From Maricaulis sp. (lineage in GTDB: Bacteria; Pseudomonadota; Alphaproteobacteria; Caulobacterales; Maricaulaceae): a stretch of DNA of 64,000 nt. How positions within the stretch are numbered: the stretch's first letter is position 1; every line of letters begins with the position of its first letter. Where the stretch lies: contig NZ_JADFAJ010000015.1 in assembly GCF_015665295.1 (NCBI RefSeq), positions 1 through 64,000 of the forward strand, read 5' to 3'. The position numbers and the translations under genes were made by a program. The notes under the pieces are model-generated. The model was not told the origin of the DNA. It saw only the letters and a list, made by a program, of their open reading frames with translations, and searched no databases. This document shows, piece after piece, positions 35,765 to 44,607 of the stretch.

Positions 35765-37182
35765 AGCACGCTCGCGGCCAGGAACATCGCAACCAATATG
35801 ACACCAAGCCCAAGACTGATGCGGTCCTTCACCGCAAAGCTCACCGGGTCGTCGTCCAGCTCTCCGCGATGCGCCAGGAGCCAGATGCGCAAGGTCCAGA
35901 TACCGATCATGGCCGGGGCAACCATCAGGAATTCGGGCGCCCCGTAGCGCCCGTCCGGGAAAGCATCCTCAATCACGTAAAGACACAGGATGACAATGGC
36001 CGCCATGGCGCTGGAAATGCCCAAGGACAAGGTCAGAGGGGCATCTTCCGGCCGATACCCCCGGCCTCGGATCACACTGCCGGGCTCTGCTGCTGCAACT
36101 TCCACATGCCGCTTGGCCAGCGACAGGGACAGGAAGAAGAACATTGAAAAGGTGAACAGCCAGTAAGAGGTCTCCGCTCCAATCGCCACAGCCCCGATCA
36201 CCAGGCGCAGGGTGAACAGGACCGCCAGCAGAACCACGTCCAGCAATGGCTTGCGCTTGAGCGAGAATGAATAGGACAGCGTCACGACGAGATAACAGGC
36301 CAAGGCCATCGCTGCGAGCGGGCTGGCGAACAAGGCCAGGAGCATTCCGGCGAGAATAAGGGCGGGTGCCGCCAGCATTCCGAGCCCCAGAGACGCCTTG
36401 CCAGACGCGAAAGGTCGCAGACGTTTGGACCGGTGGCGGCGATCCGCGCTGAGATCAACCAGATCATTGAGCAGATACGTTCCGGACGCTGCCAGTCCCA
36501 AGCCGAAGAATGCCAAGGCCAAGTTGGGCAGAACCGTAAGGTCCGCATAGAGCCCGCTCAGCAGAAGCGGCGCAATGAGCAGCAAATTCTTGGCCCATTG
36601 GTGCAAACGCAGGGCCTTGAGCCAGATCCTGGCTCCGCCGGAGTTCTCAAAGCGTGCCTCAATGGGCGCGTCCAGCATTTCCGCCAATCGGGTCGTAGAT
36701 GCAGAGGCTCCGGCCAGAATTATGCCGTCAGCATCCTTCCAGACCGACAAATCTGCAGCGCTGTCTCCGGCATAGACATAACCATCGGGAAACTGCTGGC
36801 GTAACCAGGCCTGCTTGTTCACGCCCTTGAGGTTATGGGTGTCGGACGACCCGGTCGCGCTGTCGAACAAGCCAAACCGCTCGGCGACCGCATCCGCGAT
36901 TGCCTGGTTGGCGGCGGTGACGAGATGAATGGCCCGGCCGTTTTTCTTTTCCGCTTCCAAGTATCCCATCAGGTCTTCACGGACAGGCAGGACCTCAATG
37001 TCGAGCGCACTGATCGTGTCGACCCTGGCCTTGAAAGCGGCACGCCCCTGCATCAGGCTGGGCAAGGTTGCAAGCAATCCAATCGGCGCGCGAAACAGTC
37101 GTTCAGCAAGGCTTTCAACCAACGTATCCGTCAGGAAGAGAGTCCCGTCGAGATCAACAATCAGCGGAAGGGCGCGGGTCAT
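35761..37182 (-). CDS. HAD phosphatase-UbiA prenyltransferase fusion (polyprenyl-phosphate phosphoribosyltransferase-like)
   Basis: A 473-residue fusion. Residues 1 to about 190 are a HAD hydrolase with the nucleophile motif DLDGTL (D10, D12) and the later GDSAADLSVW. From about 195 comes a UbiA membrane transferase with eight or nine helices and the first aspartate motif NDLVDLSADRRHRSK (N239, D240, D243, D247) and a second acidic region near 370. In mycobacteria the equivalent UbiA protein (Rv3806c) joins PRPP to decaprenyl phosphate and a separate phosphatase removes the 5-phosphate. Here both activities appear to be in one chain. It overlaps its neighbours on both sides. Confidence 0.85.
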   Translation of the reverse strand: MTRALPLIVDLDGTLFLTDTLVESLAERLFRAPIGLLATLPSLMQGRAAFKARVDTISALDIEVLPVREDLMGYLEAEKKNGRAIHLVTAANQAIADAVAERFGLFDSATGSSDTHNLKGVNKQAWLRQQFPDGYVYAGDSAADLSVWKDADGIILAGASASTTRLAEMLDAPIEARFENSGGARIWLKALRLHQWAKNLLLIAPLLLSGLYADLTVLPNLALAFFGLGLAASGTYLLNDLVDLSADRRHRSKRLRPFASGKASLGLGMLAAPALILAGMLLALFASPLAAMALACYLVVTLSYSFSLKRKPLLDVVLLAVLFTLRLVIGAVAIGAETSYWLFTFSMFFFLSLSLAKRHVEVAAAEPGSVIRGRGYRPEDAPLTLSLGISSAMAAIVILCLYVIEDAFPDGRYGAPEFLMVAPAMIGIWTLRIWLLAHRGELDDDPVSFAVKDRISLGLGVILVAMFLAASVL

Positions 37183-37601
37183 TCGGGACTCTCGGCGGAC
37201 GGCTTCGCGTCCTTCTTGGAAAAGGTGAAATACTTATGCCCCAGATAGCTGGTTAAAATCGGCGAGGCGACCCCGGCAGCATGTGCCACCAGTTCGGGAT
37301 ACCAGATCCAGCCGATCAGTGGCAGGAACCATTTGGCCAGTGCGATGGTGACGAGCCAGACTTGGGCGGCAGCGATTACATTGACGATGGCAAATCGGAT
37401 GTACTCATCATGCAGCTGACGACCGCTCTCGGCAAAAACGAACAGCCGGCTGAGCGTATAGGCAGTGGTCATGCCGATGAGGTAAGCGACAAGGACAGAG
37501 GCCTCGAGCGGCATCACCAGACGCAGCAGAATATTCGATCCCCAGTTCACGCCGGCTGCGATGCCGCCCGCGACGATAAAGCTGACGAATTCGCGCGTCA
37601 T
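37179..37601 (-). CDS. GtrA-family membrane protein
   Basis: A 140-residue protein from ATG 37601, coupled by ATGA to the FAD oxidoreductase gene upstream; a longer frame inside that gene is not used. Four membrane segments with the family lead FVSFIVAGGIAAGVNWGSNI and the middle YLIGMTTAYTLSRLFVF. GtrA proteins are proposed to flip or position polyprenyl-phosphate sugars, and a GtrA homologue (Rv3789) stands beside dprE1/dprE2 in mycobacteria. It fits a flipping or assembly role for the lipid-linked pentose made by this operon. Confidence 0.87.
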   Translation of the reverse strand: MTREFVSFIVAGGIAAGVNWGSNILLRLVMPLEASVLVAYLIGMTTAYTLSRLFVFAESGRQLHDEYIRFAIVNVIAAAQVWLVTIALAKWFLPLIGWIWYPELVAHAAGVASPILTSYLGHKYFTFSKKDAKPSAESPE

Positions 37602-38911
37602 GCTACGCCTTGCCGGTCCCGGGCCGCACCGATCTGTTCCACCATGAGCTTGGCGAATCGCACGCTTTCCGACACGCCGCGGTCTTCGGGATAGTAAAAG
37701 CACGTATCAGCGATCTGCAGCCCCGCAACCGGCGTTTTGTGGTCCGGAATTAGTTCCGCAAACCCGACTTCACAGACAGGCTGTGCATAGCGCAGCCGGC
37801 CGACATGGGAGGCGAGGAGATCGTCGTCGGCCAGTTGGGGGTTCAGCACTTTGAGATAGTCAAAACTTTGATCGATAAACTGTGAATCAGACCACCCGAA
37901 CTTTTCGTTGGTCTGAGGCATGTAGTAAGGCACATACACAATGTGATCATCGAGCGGACGAAGATTGGAAAACTCCACGATGCCGGGGATTTCGAAATTC
38001 TCGTCCGAGATATTGACCCAGAAATTGTCGGTGACCGGTTTCTTCAGCTTGTGAACGACACAGACGACGCCGACATTGCGAATGGCTTCATAGGGCGCCG
38101 CGAGCGCCGCATGCTTCTCGCCGAACAATGCCGGCACATAAGGCGTCGGAATAGTTGAGATGACATTGTCCGCCTCGAAGACTTCGCCGTCGGCGGCGCG
38201 TACACCCTTGATTACACCATCCTTGATGAGAAATTCCGCGGCCGGTTTCGAGTAGCGGATCGTGCCGCCCTTTTGCTCGATCGCTGCGGCCAACGCGTTC
38301 ATCAAGGCTTCCGAACCGCCTTCAATATAGCCCAGTTGCTCCTCGAAGAGGCTCTTGCGGGAATTGCCGATCCGCTTGATCCGCTGCCAGATCCAGGCGG
38401 CGGAAACCTCATCGGACAGCTCGTAGAATTTCAGATCCATCAGGCGGCGCCAGAGCCGGTCGTAGGCCTTTTCGCCGGACCAGCCGGTGAACCAGTCCTT
38501 CGCGCTAATCTTGTCCAGACGCTCCCAATCAGACCGCTTGGTCGAGATGAACATCTGCAAGCCGTAACGGACCTTGGTGATGATATCGATGCCCGGCGCG
38601 AACAGAAGCGAGATGGGGTCGCCCCAACGGATCAGCCGACCATCCAGATAATAGCCCATCTTGGTCGAGACCCATTTCATGGCCCCGTTCATGCCCAGCT
38701 CGTCCAGCAGTTCCAGCGTGTCCGTGTCTGACAGGCAACAAAAATGGTAGAAGCGTTCGAGCGACAGCCCGTCGAAATCAAAATGCGCCGCCATACCGCC
38801 CGGCCGGTCGTCGGCTTCGAGCACCTCGACGTGGAAGCCCTGCTTGGCGGCCTGATAAGCTGCGGCCAGTCCCATTGGACCAGCACCGAGGACGATTAGT
38901 TTCTGCTTCAT
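37598..38911 (-). CDS. FAD-dependent oxidoreductase, amine-oxidase/UDP-galactopyranose-mutase-like
   Basis: A 437-residue protein from ATG 38911; an alternative start upstream would overlap the epimerase gene by 38 bases. The dinucleotide loop VLGAGPMGLAAAYQAAKQG is at residues 6-24, with E-A-D-D-R-P-G-G following, as in protoporphyrinogen oxidase, phytoene desaturase and galactopyranose mutase relatives. The middle contains FEVDNVIST-type strand (EADNVISTIPTP). Substrate unknown. Its place among lipid-sugar genes suggests action on a lipid-linked or nucleotide sugar, or on a polyprenyl chain. Confidence 0.78.
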   Translation of the reverse strand: MKQKLIVLGAGPMGLAAAYQAAKQGFHVEVLEADDRPGGMAAHFDFDGLSLERFYHFCCLSDTDTLELLDELGMNGAMKWVSTKMGYYLDGRLIRWGDPISLLFAPGIDIITKVRYGLQMFISTKRSDWERLDKISAKDWFTGWSGEKAYDRLWRRLMDLKFYELSDEVSAAWIWQRIKRIGNSRKSLFEEQLGYIEGGSEALMNALAAAIEQKGGTIRYSKPAAEFLIKDGVIKGVRAADGEVFEADNVISTIPTPYVPALFGEKHAALAAPYEAIRNVGVVCVVHKLKKPVTDNFWVNISDENFEIPGIVEFSNLRPLDDHIVYVPYYMPQTNEKFGWSDSQFIDQSFDYLKVLNPQLADDDLLASHVGRLRYAQPVCEVGFAELIPDHKTPVAGLQIADTCFYYPEDRGVSESVRFAKLMVEQIGAARDRQGVA

Positions 38912-38927
38912 GGGAAAGCGTGTCCGA

Positions 38928-39860
38928 TCAGAATTCCAGTTCCACCTTTGAGTAGGTGGGGTCAAGAAAAGTGGCTTTCAGGGCATCGTCCAGCGACGTG
39001 GCCTCGACATCGAAAATGCCGGGCCAGTCGATCACTTCAAATACGTCCGGCGTCACGAGCGCCTCAAGCTGGCTGGTGGTAAATGGCGGGTTTCTGGAGA
39101 ACAGCGCATAGATCTTGAGCAACAGCCAGAACAACCCATACGGAATTTTCAGAACCAGCGCGCCGGCCCCGGTAACCCGCTTGATGGCACGGATCAAGTC
39201 AATATAGTCGACCGTTTCCTGACCCGAGATGTTGTAGGCGCCGGTCTTTTGCGACGCGATACAGGAGGCAATGATCGCGGAAAAGTCCCCAGCATAGAGC
39301 GGCTGACGCAGATACTTGCCATTTCCCGGGATCGGGAAGACCGGCATGCGCTCCATGAAGCGTTTCAGCCAGCCCAGATGCTTGCGGTCGAACCAGCCGA
39401 ACATCAAGGTCGGGCGCAAGATGACATGCGGGATGTCTGTCTTCACCACGACCGCTTCCTGGGCCGTCTTGCTGCGCGTGTAGAAATCATCGGCCATCGA
39501 ATTCACGACTGATGAAGAAATGTGCACCAGATACCGGGTGATCCCTGATTCCATTGCGGCGAGGCAGGTCTCAGTCGCGGTGACATTATTGCGCGTGAAC
39601 TCAGCCTCATCGAGACCGCCGATCTGGGCGTGCAGGAAGACCGCGATGTCGCTCTGCGCCAGTCGGGCCTGCCAGTCACCTGGCTCGGCCAGGTCAGCCT
39701 GGATGACCTCGATATCCGGATGAAGCTCCGCAAGCTTGGCAGTGTTCGTGGGATGCTTGTCTGCGGCAATGATCTCAAGGTCCGGATTGCGCTTAAGCAC
39801 CGGGATCAGGTTTTGGCCGACGAGACCCGCGGCTCCGGTAATGAATACTCTCTGGCTCAC
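38928..39860 (-). CDS. NAD-dependent epimerase/dehydratase (extended SDR)
   Basis: A 310-residue extended short-chain dehydrogenase: TGAAGLVGQNLIPVL at 7-21, an acidic cofactor-end (ADKHP) and the catalytic YTRSKTAQE pattern near residue 128. Typical substrates are nucleotide or lipid-linked sugars. It is the second gene of the polyprenyl-phosphate-sugar operon, 17 bases upstream of the FAD oxidoreductase start. The exact sugar is unknown. Confidence 0.82.
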   Translation of the reverse strand: MSQRVFITGAAGLVGQNLIPVLKRNPDLEIIAADKHPTNTAKLAELHPDIEVIQADLAEPGDWQARLAQSDIAVFLHAQIGGLDEAEFTRNNVTATETCLAAMESGITRYLVHISSSVVNSMADDFYTRSKTAQEAVVVKTDIPHVILRPTLMFGWFDRKHLGWLKRFMERMPVFPIPGNGKYLRQPLYAGDFSAIIASCIASQKTGAYNISGQETVDYIDLIRAIKRVTGAGALVLKIPYGLFWLLLKIYALFSRNPPFTTSQLEALVTPDVFEVIDWPGIFDVEATSLDDALKATFLDPTYSKVELEF

Positions 39861-39899
39861 AATATCCGTCTTTCAGTTCCGCATCAGCCGGCTTGGCCG

Positions 39900-41483
39900 C
39901 TATGGTTCTGTGGGCGCGTAAAAATTGCAGAAACCCACGCTGTCAACTTGTTCAAAGCCGGCCCCCTCAAAGGCCTGGCTTGAAAGGATTTCGTCCGCCC
40001 GTTCGCGCTCACCGCTGCAGATCAGGAGCAGCGCCGGTGCCGGACCAATATTTGCAGCATAGGCGAGGGCCTCACGTCGCTGATACCCCATCACAAACCG
40101 GCGGTCCGACAGATACTGCAACGCTGGATTCCATCCCACACCGAAAACATAGATGATCTCATCAGCTTCGGATCGGTCCGCAATCGACGCGCCGATTCGC
40201 TCACCCGCCGGCCAGCCAGCAAGTGAGCGCTGGAAGAAAAAGGATTGCCAGGTCCAGAGAGCGCCCGTCACCAAAATGGCGGCGAATAGCGTCGGCACGG
40301 CCCGTGTCACAACAATCTCCGGCAGCCGGGTCTTGCCCGACAGGAGACTGATCATGACCTCCACGCCTCGGCTGATGCCGAGGGCCAGTACGCCAAACAG
40401 GAAGATCACATTGGCGATCCAGTAGTAATAGTGGTGTTCGTACAAATTCGAGAAAATCAGGAAACCGGAGACGAAACTGACTAGCAGCCCCAGCATAAGC
40501 CAGCCGCGGCGCCGCACCTCGAGGGCCAGGCCCGGCAAGGCCAGCAGGATGGCCAGCCACCAGAAACTGCCTATCGCCTGATGCAGGATGGACGGGTGAT
40601 CGCCGCGGAAAGGCAATAAAATGTAGGACGCCGACTGCCCACGCTCGACATTCGATCCGTAGTTCCAGTCATGAAGTCGCTCGGAGGTCAGAAATTCCGT
40701 GAGCGGGTGCGCCGCCTTCAACGAGTCCGAATAGTCGACCCAGACAAAAGTGATCAGCAGGGCAGGCCCCAACAAGGCCAGCCCATAGGTAAGCCATTGC
40801 AGACCGCGCTCGACGAGCGCGCCAGGTTGGCCCCGGTTTTCCCAGGCAAAACGCAGATACTGCAGAGCGAACAGCGCAAAGACCGCGCAGGCAAAGACCG
40901 CGAATGTGGTCGACTTGGCCAGTGTCGCAAGAATGGCGAACACAATACCCAGACCGAGCGGCCACAGCCGATCGCGCTGCGTGAACTCAAGCGCGCAAAG
41001 CCCCATGCCGAGCGCGAGCGCCAGGCTGAAAACCTCGATCATGACCGTGTGCGACCAAAAGAAATACATCGGCGATGCTGCCAGCAAGGCCACCAGCACA
41101 ACTTGTTGGACCTTGTCGAAAGACAGCAGTACCGCGGCGCGCCAAGTCGCCAGCAAAACCGCTATGCCCGAAAAGACGCTGACCAGCCGCCCGCTCAACT
41201 CCAGCGGCAATCCCGAAGCATTGGACAGTTTGGCCGTCACGATCTGGTAGAGTGGAAACTCCATCGGCGCTGACCAGGGTGGGCCGAACAGGGGCATGAG
41301 ATAGTCGAGCCAGGGACCTCCGCGCGCGATTTCGCGGGCTACGGTGGCAACCTGCGTCTGGCGGAACAGGTAGTGATCCAGGATGGGAAGATCGGCATAG
41401 ACGCCTAGTACCAGCACCAAACTGATCAGGCCCCATAACGCTATGATGGCGGCGCAAACCGCCTGGCTGGTTAGATGGCTCAT
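39900..41483 (-). CDS. GT-C membrane glycosyltransferase (GT39/ArnT-like), first gene of the operon
   Basis: A 527-residue protein from ATG 41483 (a TTG lies one codon before). It has a long run of membrane helices (about residues 8-420) and a C-terminal soluble part. The first periplasmic loop carries the acidic ADLPILDHYLFRQTQVATVA and a proline-rich PLFGPPWSAPMEFPLY, which resembles the D-x-D-like/DE site and dolichyl-phosphate-mannose transferase layout. Such enzymes use polyprenyl-phosphate sugars as donors on the outer side of the membrane. With DprE1/E2 in the same operon, a polyprenyl-phospho-pentose donor is likely. The acceptor is unknown. Confidence 0.82.
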   Translation of the reverse strand: MSHLTSQAVCAAIIALWGLISLVLVLGVYADLPILDHYLFRQTQVATVAREIARGGPWLDYLMPLFGPPWSAPMEFPLYQIVTAKLSNASGLPLELSGRLVSVFSGIAVLLATWRAAVLLSFDKVQQVVLVALLAASPMYFFWSHTVMIEVFSLALALGMGLCALEFTQRDRLWPLGLGIVFAILATLAKSTTFAVFACAVFALFALQYLRFAWENRGQPGALVERGLQWLTYGLALLGPALLITFVWVDYSDSLKAAHPLTEFLTSERLHDWNYGSNVERGQSASYILLPFRGDHPSILHQAIGSFWWLAILLALPGLALEVRRRGWLMLGLLVSFVSGFLIFSNLYEHHYYYWIANVIFLFGVLALGISRGVEVMISLLSGKTRLPEIVVTRAVPTLFAAILVTGALWTWQSFFFQRSLAGWPAGERIGASIADRSEADEIIYVFGVGWNPALQYLSDRRFVMGYQRREALAYAANIGPAPALLLICSGERERADEILSSQAFEGAGFEQVDSVGFCNFYAPTEP

Positions 41484-41958
41484 CAACAGCTGGCCGAAAC
41501 CGACCCCCTCCCCTCAATCGATTGGAGTCACGCGCGAAGCGGGACCGGCATCGGACGGCGGGATCATAGGAGGGGAAAGGTCAAAGTCAACGCGAAGGGA
41601 CTCCTGTTTTGGAGCGCAATGTTTTGGGCTTTTTTCGCCGGCACTCCCCCGCGCGACAGCCCGTTGCTGCGCTGCACACAATGGCTTGCGCGGTTCAGGT
41701 CAGACGGGAGCAGAGCAGTCTGGAAGGACTGCGACCCGTACGCGAATGAGCGCGACCTCTGAATTGAGAGCCTGGCGTTGCGGAGACAGACGACACGCAA
41801 GGGCTTGCCAGGCGATTGCGGACGGATCGCGAGGTGATCGCAAATGGCGGACACGGCTGAGGCACGCGCGCTTGATGTCATTGGAAAGGCCCTTGACCCA
41901 GGTCAAACCGTTGCGGAGCCGGCGCTGCAATACTGCTTTCGCGAAGCAGGAGCGAGCG
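41484..41958. other. Divergent promoter region between the glycosyltransferase operon and the low-oxygen island
   Basis: About 475 bases without a supported gene. It must contain the promoter of the leftward glycosyltransferase operon. Its right end holds a FixK/FNR-type box at 41893-41906 and an AGGAG ribosome site at 41948-41952 for the rightward methyltransferase fusion. Short frames in between are rich in Arg and Ser and are not convincing. Confidence 0.6.
41893..41906 (+). promoter_or_regulatory. FixK/FNR box upstream of the PCMT-esterase fusion
   Basis: TTGACCCAGGTCAA is a perfect TTGAC-N4-GTCAA palindrome. A -10-like AATACT starts 29.5 bases from the box centre (41929-41934), the spacing of class II activated promoters. 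It lies 52 bases before the start codon at 41959. Confidence 0.8.
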
Positions 41959-43965
41959 ATGGGCGGGTATGAAAGAGAGCGCGCTTCGATGGTGGAGCGC
42001 CAGGTCCGCGGCAGAGGCGTGCGCGATCCTAGGATACTCGCGGCCATGATGCGTCTGCCGCGCGAACGCTTCCTTGCGCCGGCGGACGCCGCGATTGCCT
42101 ATGAGGACATCCCGCTTCCCATCGGTCATGGACAGACCGCTACCCCGCCCCGGCTTGTCGCCTTCATGGCAGAGGCACTGGATCTGTCGGAACACGAAAC
42201 GGCGCTCGAAGTCGGCGGCGGATCGGGCTACGCCGCCGCCGTCCTTGCCGATCTTTGCCGTCAGGTCTCGGTCGTGGAGCGGATCGATGCACTGGCCGAT
42301 CATTGCAAGACGGTTTTCCACCAATTGGGCATAGGCAATATCGACGTGCATTGTGGTGATGGACGCGAGGGCTGGCAGCGCCGGGCCCCGTTCGACGGCA
42401 TCCTGATTTCCATGACCGTCGCCGAGATCCCGCAGGCCCTGTTGAGCCAGCTCGCGCTTGGTGGACGGCTCGTCGCGCCGGTGGGTGCACACCCATCTGG
42501 CCAGGAACTGGTCCGCATAACCCGGACCGGAGAGGACAGCTTCATCCGGGAGGATATCGCCGACATCCGCTATGTGGCACCGCTGGATGGCTCAGAGCGG
42601 ACACAGGACCCGCCGCCGGACGCGTCGCCGTCCCGGCCGCTGCGGCTTGTCGAACGGCGCCCCCTCACCGATCTGTCAGCGGTAAACCTGATTGCGGCCC
42701 ATGGCGAGGCCGCCGCGGGACCGGAAACGATCGATATCCGGCCCCTGCTCGACCGCATCGGCGACGCGCGGATTGTCCTGATCGGCGAGGCCACACATGG
42801 CACGCATGAGTTCTATGCCCTGCGGGCGCGCATCAGCCGCGCACTCATCGCGGAACGCGGGTTCGACTTCGTGGCCGCAGAGGCAGACTGGCCGGATGCG
42901 GCCCGGATCGACCACTATGTCCGGCACAAGGATGCCGTGTCGGCCGAATGGACCGCCTTCGCACGTTTTCCCACCTGGATGTGGCGCAATGAAGAAACCC
43001 GCGATTTTGCCGACTGGCTGCACAGCTGGAACAAGGAAAGAGAGCCGCATCGCCGGGCCGGCTTTCACGGTCTCGATCTTTATTCGCTCTATCTGTCGGT
43101 CGAACAGGTCCTCGATCACCTCGACACGGTCGACCCCGATCTCGCAAGCGTCGCACGCCGGCGCTATGCCTGCCTGACGCCCTGGGAAACGGACCCGGCC
43201 GCCTACGGGCATGCGGCCCTCACGGGCGCCTACCGGGATTGCGAGCAGGATGTGCTGAGCGTCCTGGCCGACCTCTTGCGCAGCCGCAGCGCATGGCAGG
43301 CGATGGCGGAGGGCGCCTTCTTCGATGCCGAGCGCAATGCGCGCCTGGTCGCAAGCGCGGAGCGTTATTATCGCACGATGTATTATGGATCGCGCGCCTC
43401 CTGGAATCTGCGCGACACCCATATGTTCGAAACACTGGAAAGCCTGTTGGAGCATTACGGTCCGCGCGCCCGCGGGATCGTGTGGGCACACAACTCCCAT
43501 CTCGGCGATTCGGCGGCGACGGAAATGTCGGCCCGCGGCGAATTCAATATCGGGCGCCTTTCCCGGGCAAGATGGGGGTCAAAAGTCTATTCGATCGGTT
43601 TCGGCACCGATCACGGCCAGGTAGCGGCCGCGAACGACTGGGGCGGCCCGCTGCAATACAAGACGATCCGCCCGGCGCACCCGCAGAGCTATGAGCGCCT
43701 CTTCCATCTGAGCAATCAGCCCTGCCTGCTTCTGCCCATGCGCAAGGGCAAGGCCGAGGTTCGCGAACACTTGTCGTCACCGCGCCTGGAACGCGCGATC
43801 GGCGTCATCTACCGGCCCGAAAGCGAGCGGTTCAGCCACTATTTCGAAGCGGATCTGCCGCGTCAGTTCGATGAATATGTCTGGATCGACGAAACGAGTC
43901 CGGTCCGGCCGCTCGGCACCCGCGTGCGCGACGGCGTGCCCGACACCTACCCCTTCGGCCTCTAG
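41959..43965 (+). CDS. Protein-L-isoaspartate methyltransferase fused to an erythromycin-esterase-like domain
   Basis: A 668-residue fusion from ATG 41959 with AGGAG six bases upstream; the open frame reaches back to 41443 but lacks support. Residues 1 to about 205 are PCMT: VERQVRGRGVRDPRILAAM, then the SAM loop ALEVGGGSGYAAAVLADL. From about 235 the EreA-like domain follows with LIGEATHGTHEFYALRARI, HGLDLYSLY and VWAHNSHLGD, which keep the catalytic histidine and glutamate pattern of the family. PCMT repairs aged proteins; the esterase-like part has no known substrate in such fusions. It heads the low-oxygen island behind a perfect FixK box. Confidence 0.9.
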   Translation: MGGYERERASMVERQVRGRGVRDPRILAAMMRLPRERFLAPADAAIAYEDIPLPIGHGQTATPPRLVAFMAEALDLSEHETALEVGGGSGYAAAVLADLCRQVSVVERIDALADHCKTVFHQLGIGNIDVHCGDGREGWQRRAPFDGILISMTVAEIPQALLSQLALGGRLVAPVGAHPSGQELVRITRTGEDSFIREDIADIRYVAPLDGSERTQDPPPDASPSRPLRLVERRPLTDLSAVNLIAAHGEAAAGPETIDIRPLLDRIGDARIVLIGEATHGTHEFYALRARISRALIAERGFDFVAAEADWPDAARIDHYVRHKDAVSAEWTAFARFPTWMWRNEETRDFADWLHSWNKEREPHRRAGFHGLDLYSLYLSVEQVLDHLDTVDPDLASVARRRYACLTPWETDPAAYGHAALTGAYRDCEQDVLSVLADLLRSRSAWQAMAEGAFFDAERNARLVASAERYYRTMYYGSRASWNLRDTHMFETLESLLEHYGPRARGIVWAHNSHLGDSAATEMSARGEFNIGRLSRARWGSKVYSIGFGTDHGQVAAANDWGGPLQYKTIRPAHPQSYERLFHLSNQPCLLLPMRKGKAEVREHLSSPRLERAIGVIYRPESERFSHYFEADLPRQFDEYVWIDETSPVRPLGTRVRDGVPDTYPFGL

Positions 43966-43977
43966 GGCGGCTGGCAA

Positions 43978-43991
43978 TTGACAAAGGTCAA
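43978..43991 (+). promoter_or_regulatory. FixK/FNR box upstream of hsp20-CBS
   Basis: TTGACAAAGGTCAA, a perfect TTGAC-N4-GTCAA palindrome, starts 13 bases after the preceding stop codon. The -10-like TATCCT at 44014-44019 begins 29.5 bases from the box centre, exactly as at the other sites. The start codon of the Hsp20 gene follows at 44073. Confidence 0.8.
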
Positions 43992-44072
43992 AGCCCGGCC
44001 GGCCCGGCCATCATATCCTTGCCACCCGTGCTGCCGGCCTCCGGCCGGCTACTGGAAGAGAGGTATGAGACC

Positions 44073-44573
44073 ATGAGAATACAATCCCTCCTGAACCCGC
44101 TCAGCCTGCGCCGGCAGAATGCGGAATCGCGACTCTGGCCCGCTGAAATGCGCCGAGTTCACGACGAAGTGGACCGCGCCTTCGGCGATCTATTCGCCAG
44201 CACGCAATTGCCGCTGACGAATGGCGACGGGACCGAGGCCTTTTTCGCCGACATGGATATCTGCGAAAGCGACGATGCCGTGGAGGTCACCTTGGACGTG
44301 CCCGGCCTCAAGCGGGAAGAGATCGAGATCGACCTGGCTGGAGACCGCCTGACCGTCTCCGGCAAGCGCGAATGGAAAGAGGAAAAGAAAGGCAAGAATT
44401 TTTACCGGGCCGAACGCGGACATGGCGAATTCTCTCGCTCCGTTCGCCTGCCCGACGAAGTCGATGCTGCCAAGATCAAGGCGGACCTCAAGGACGGGGT
44501 GCTCCAAATTCACCTGCCCAAGGCGCCCCAGGCGAAACAGGCCCGCAAGAAAATCGAGATTCACACCAGCTGA
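44073..44573 (+). CDS. Hsp20/alpha-crystallin small heat-shock protein
   Basis: A 166-residue protein from ATG 44073 with GAGAGG upstream; the frame continues to 44019 but that part overlaps the proposed promoter. The alpha-crystallin domain runs from about 60 to 155 with VEVTLDVPGLKREEIEIDL and the closing strand KDGVLQIHLPK (about 145-155). It is an ATP-independent holdase that binds unfolding proteins. It is followed 34 bases later by the CBS-domain gene and shares its FixK box. Small heat-shock proteins are classic members of hypoxia/dormancy regulons. Confidence 0.93.
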   Translation: MRIQSLLNPLSLRRQNAESRLWPAEMRRVHDEVDRAFGDLFASTQLPLTNGDGTEAFFADMDICESDDAVEVTLDVPGLKREEIEIDLAGDRLTVSGKREWKEEKKGKNFYRAERGHGEFSRSVRLPDEVDAAKIKADLKDGVLQIHLPKAPQAKQARKKIEIHTS

Positions 44574-44607
44574 CCGGCACCCCCGAATGCCGCAAAGGAG
44601 GTAAACC

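Noticed and set aside
41484-41890. Repeated GGTCAA half-sites near 41575-41590 as extra FixK boxes
   Set aside because: They lack the facing TTGA half at four-base spacing, so they do not meet the palindrome used for the other boxes.
41443-41958. N-terminal extension of the methyltransferase-esterase fusion
   Set aside because: It would place the FixK box and -10 element inside the gene, has no similarity to PCMT, and ATG 41959 has a good AGGAG site.
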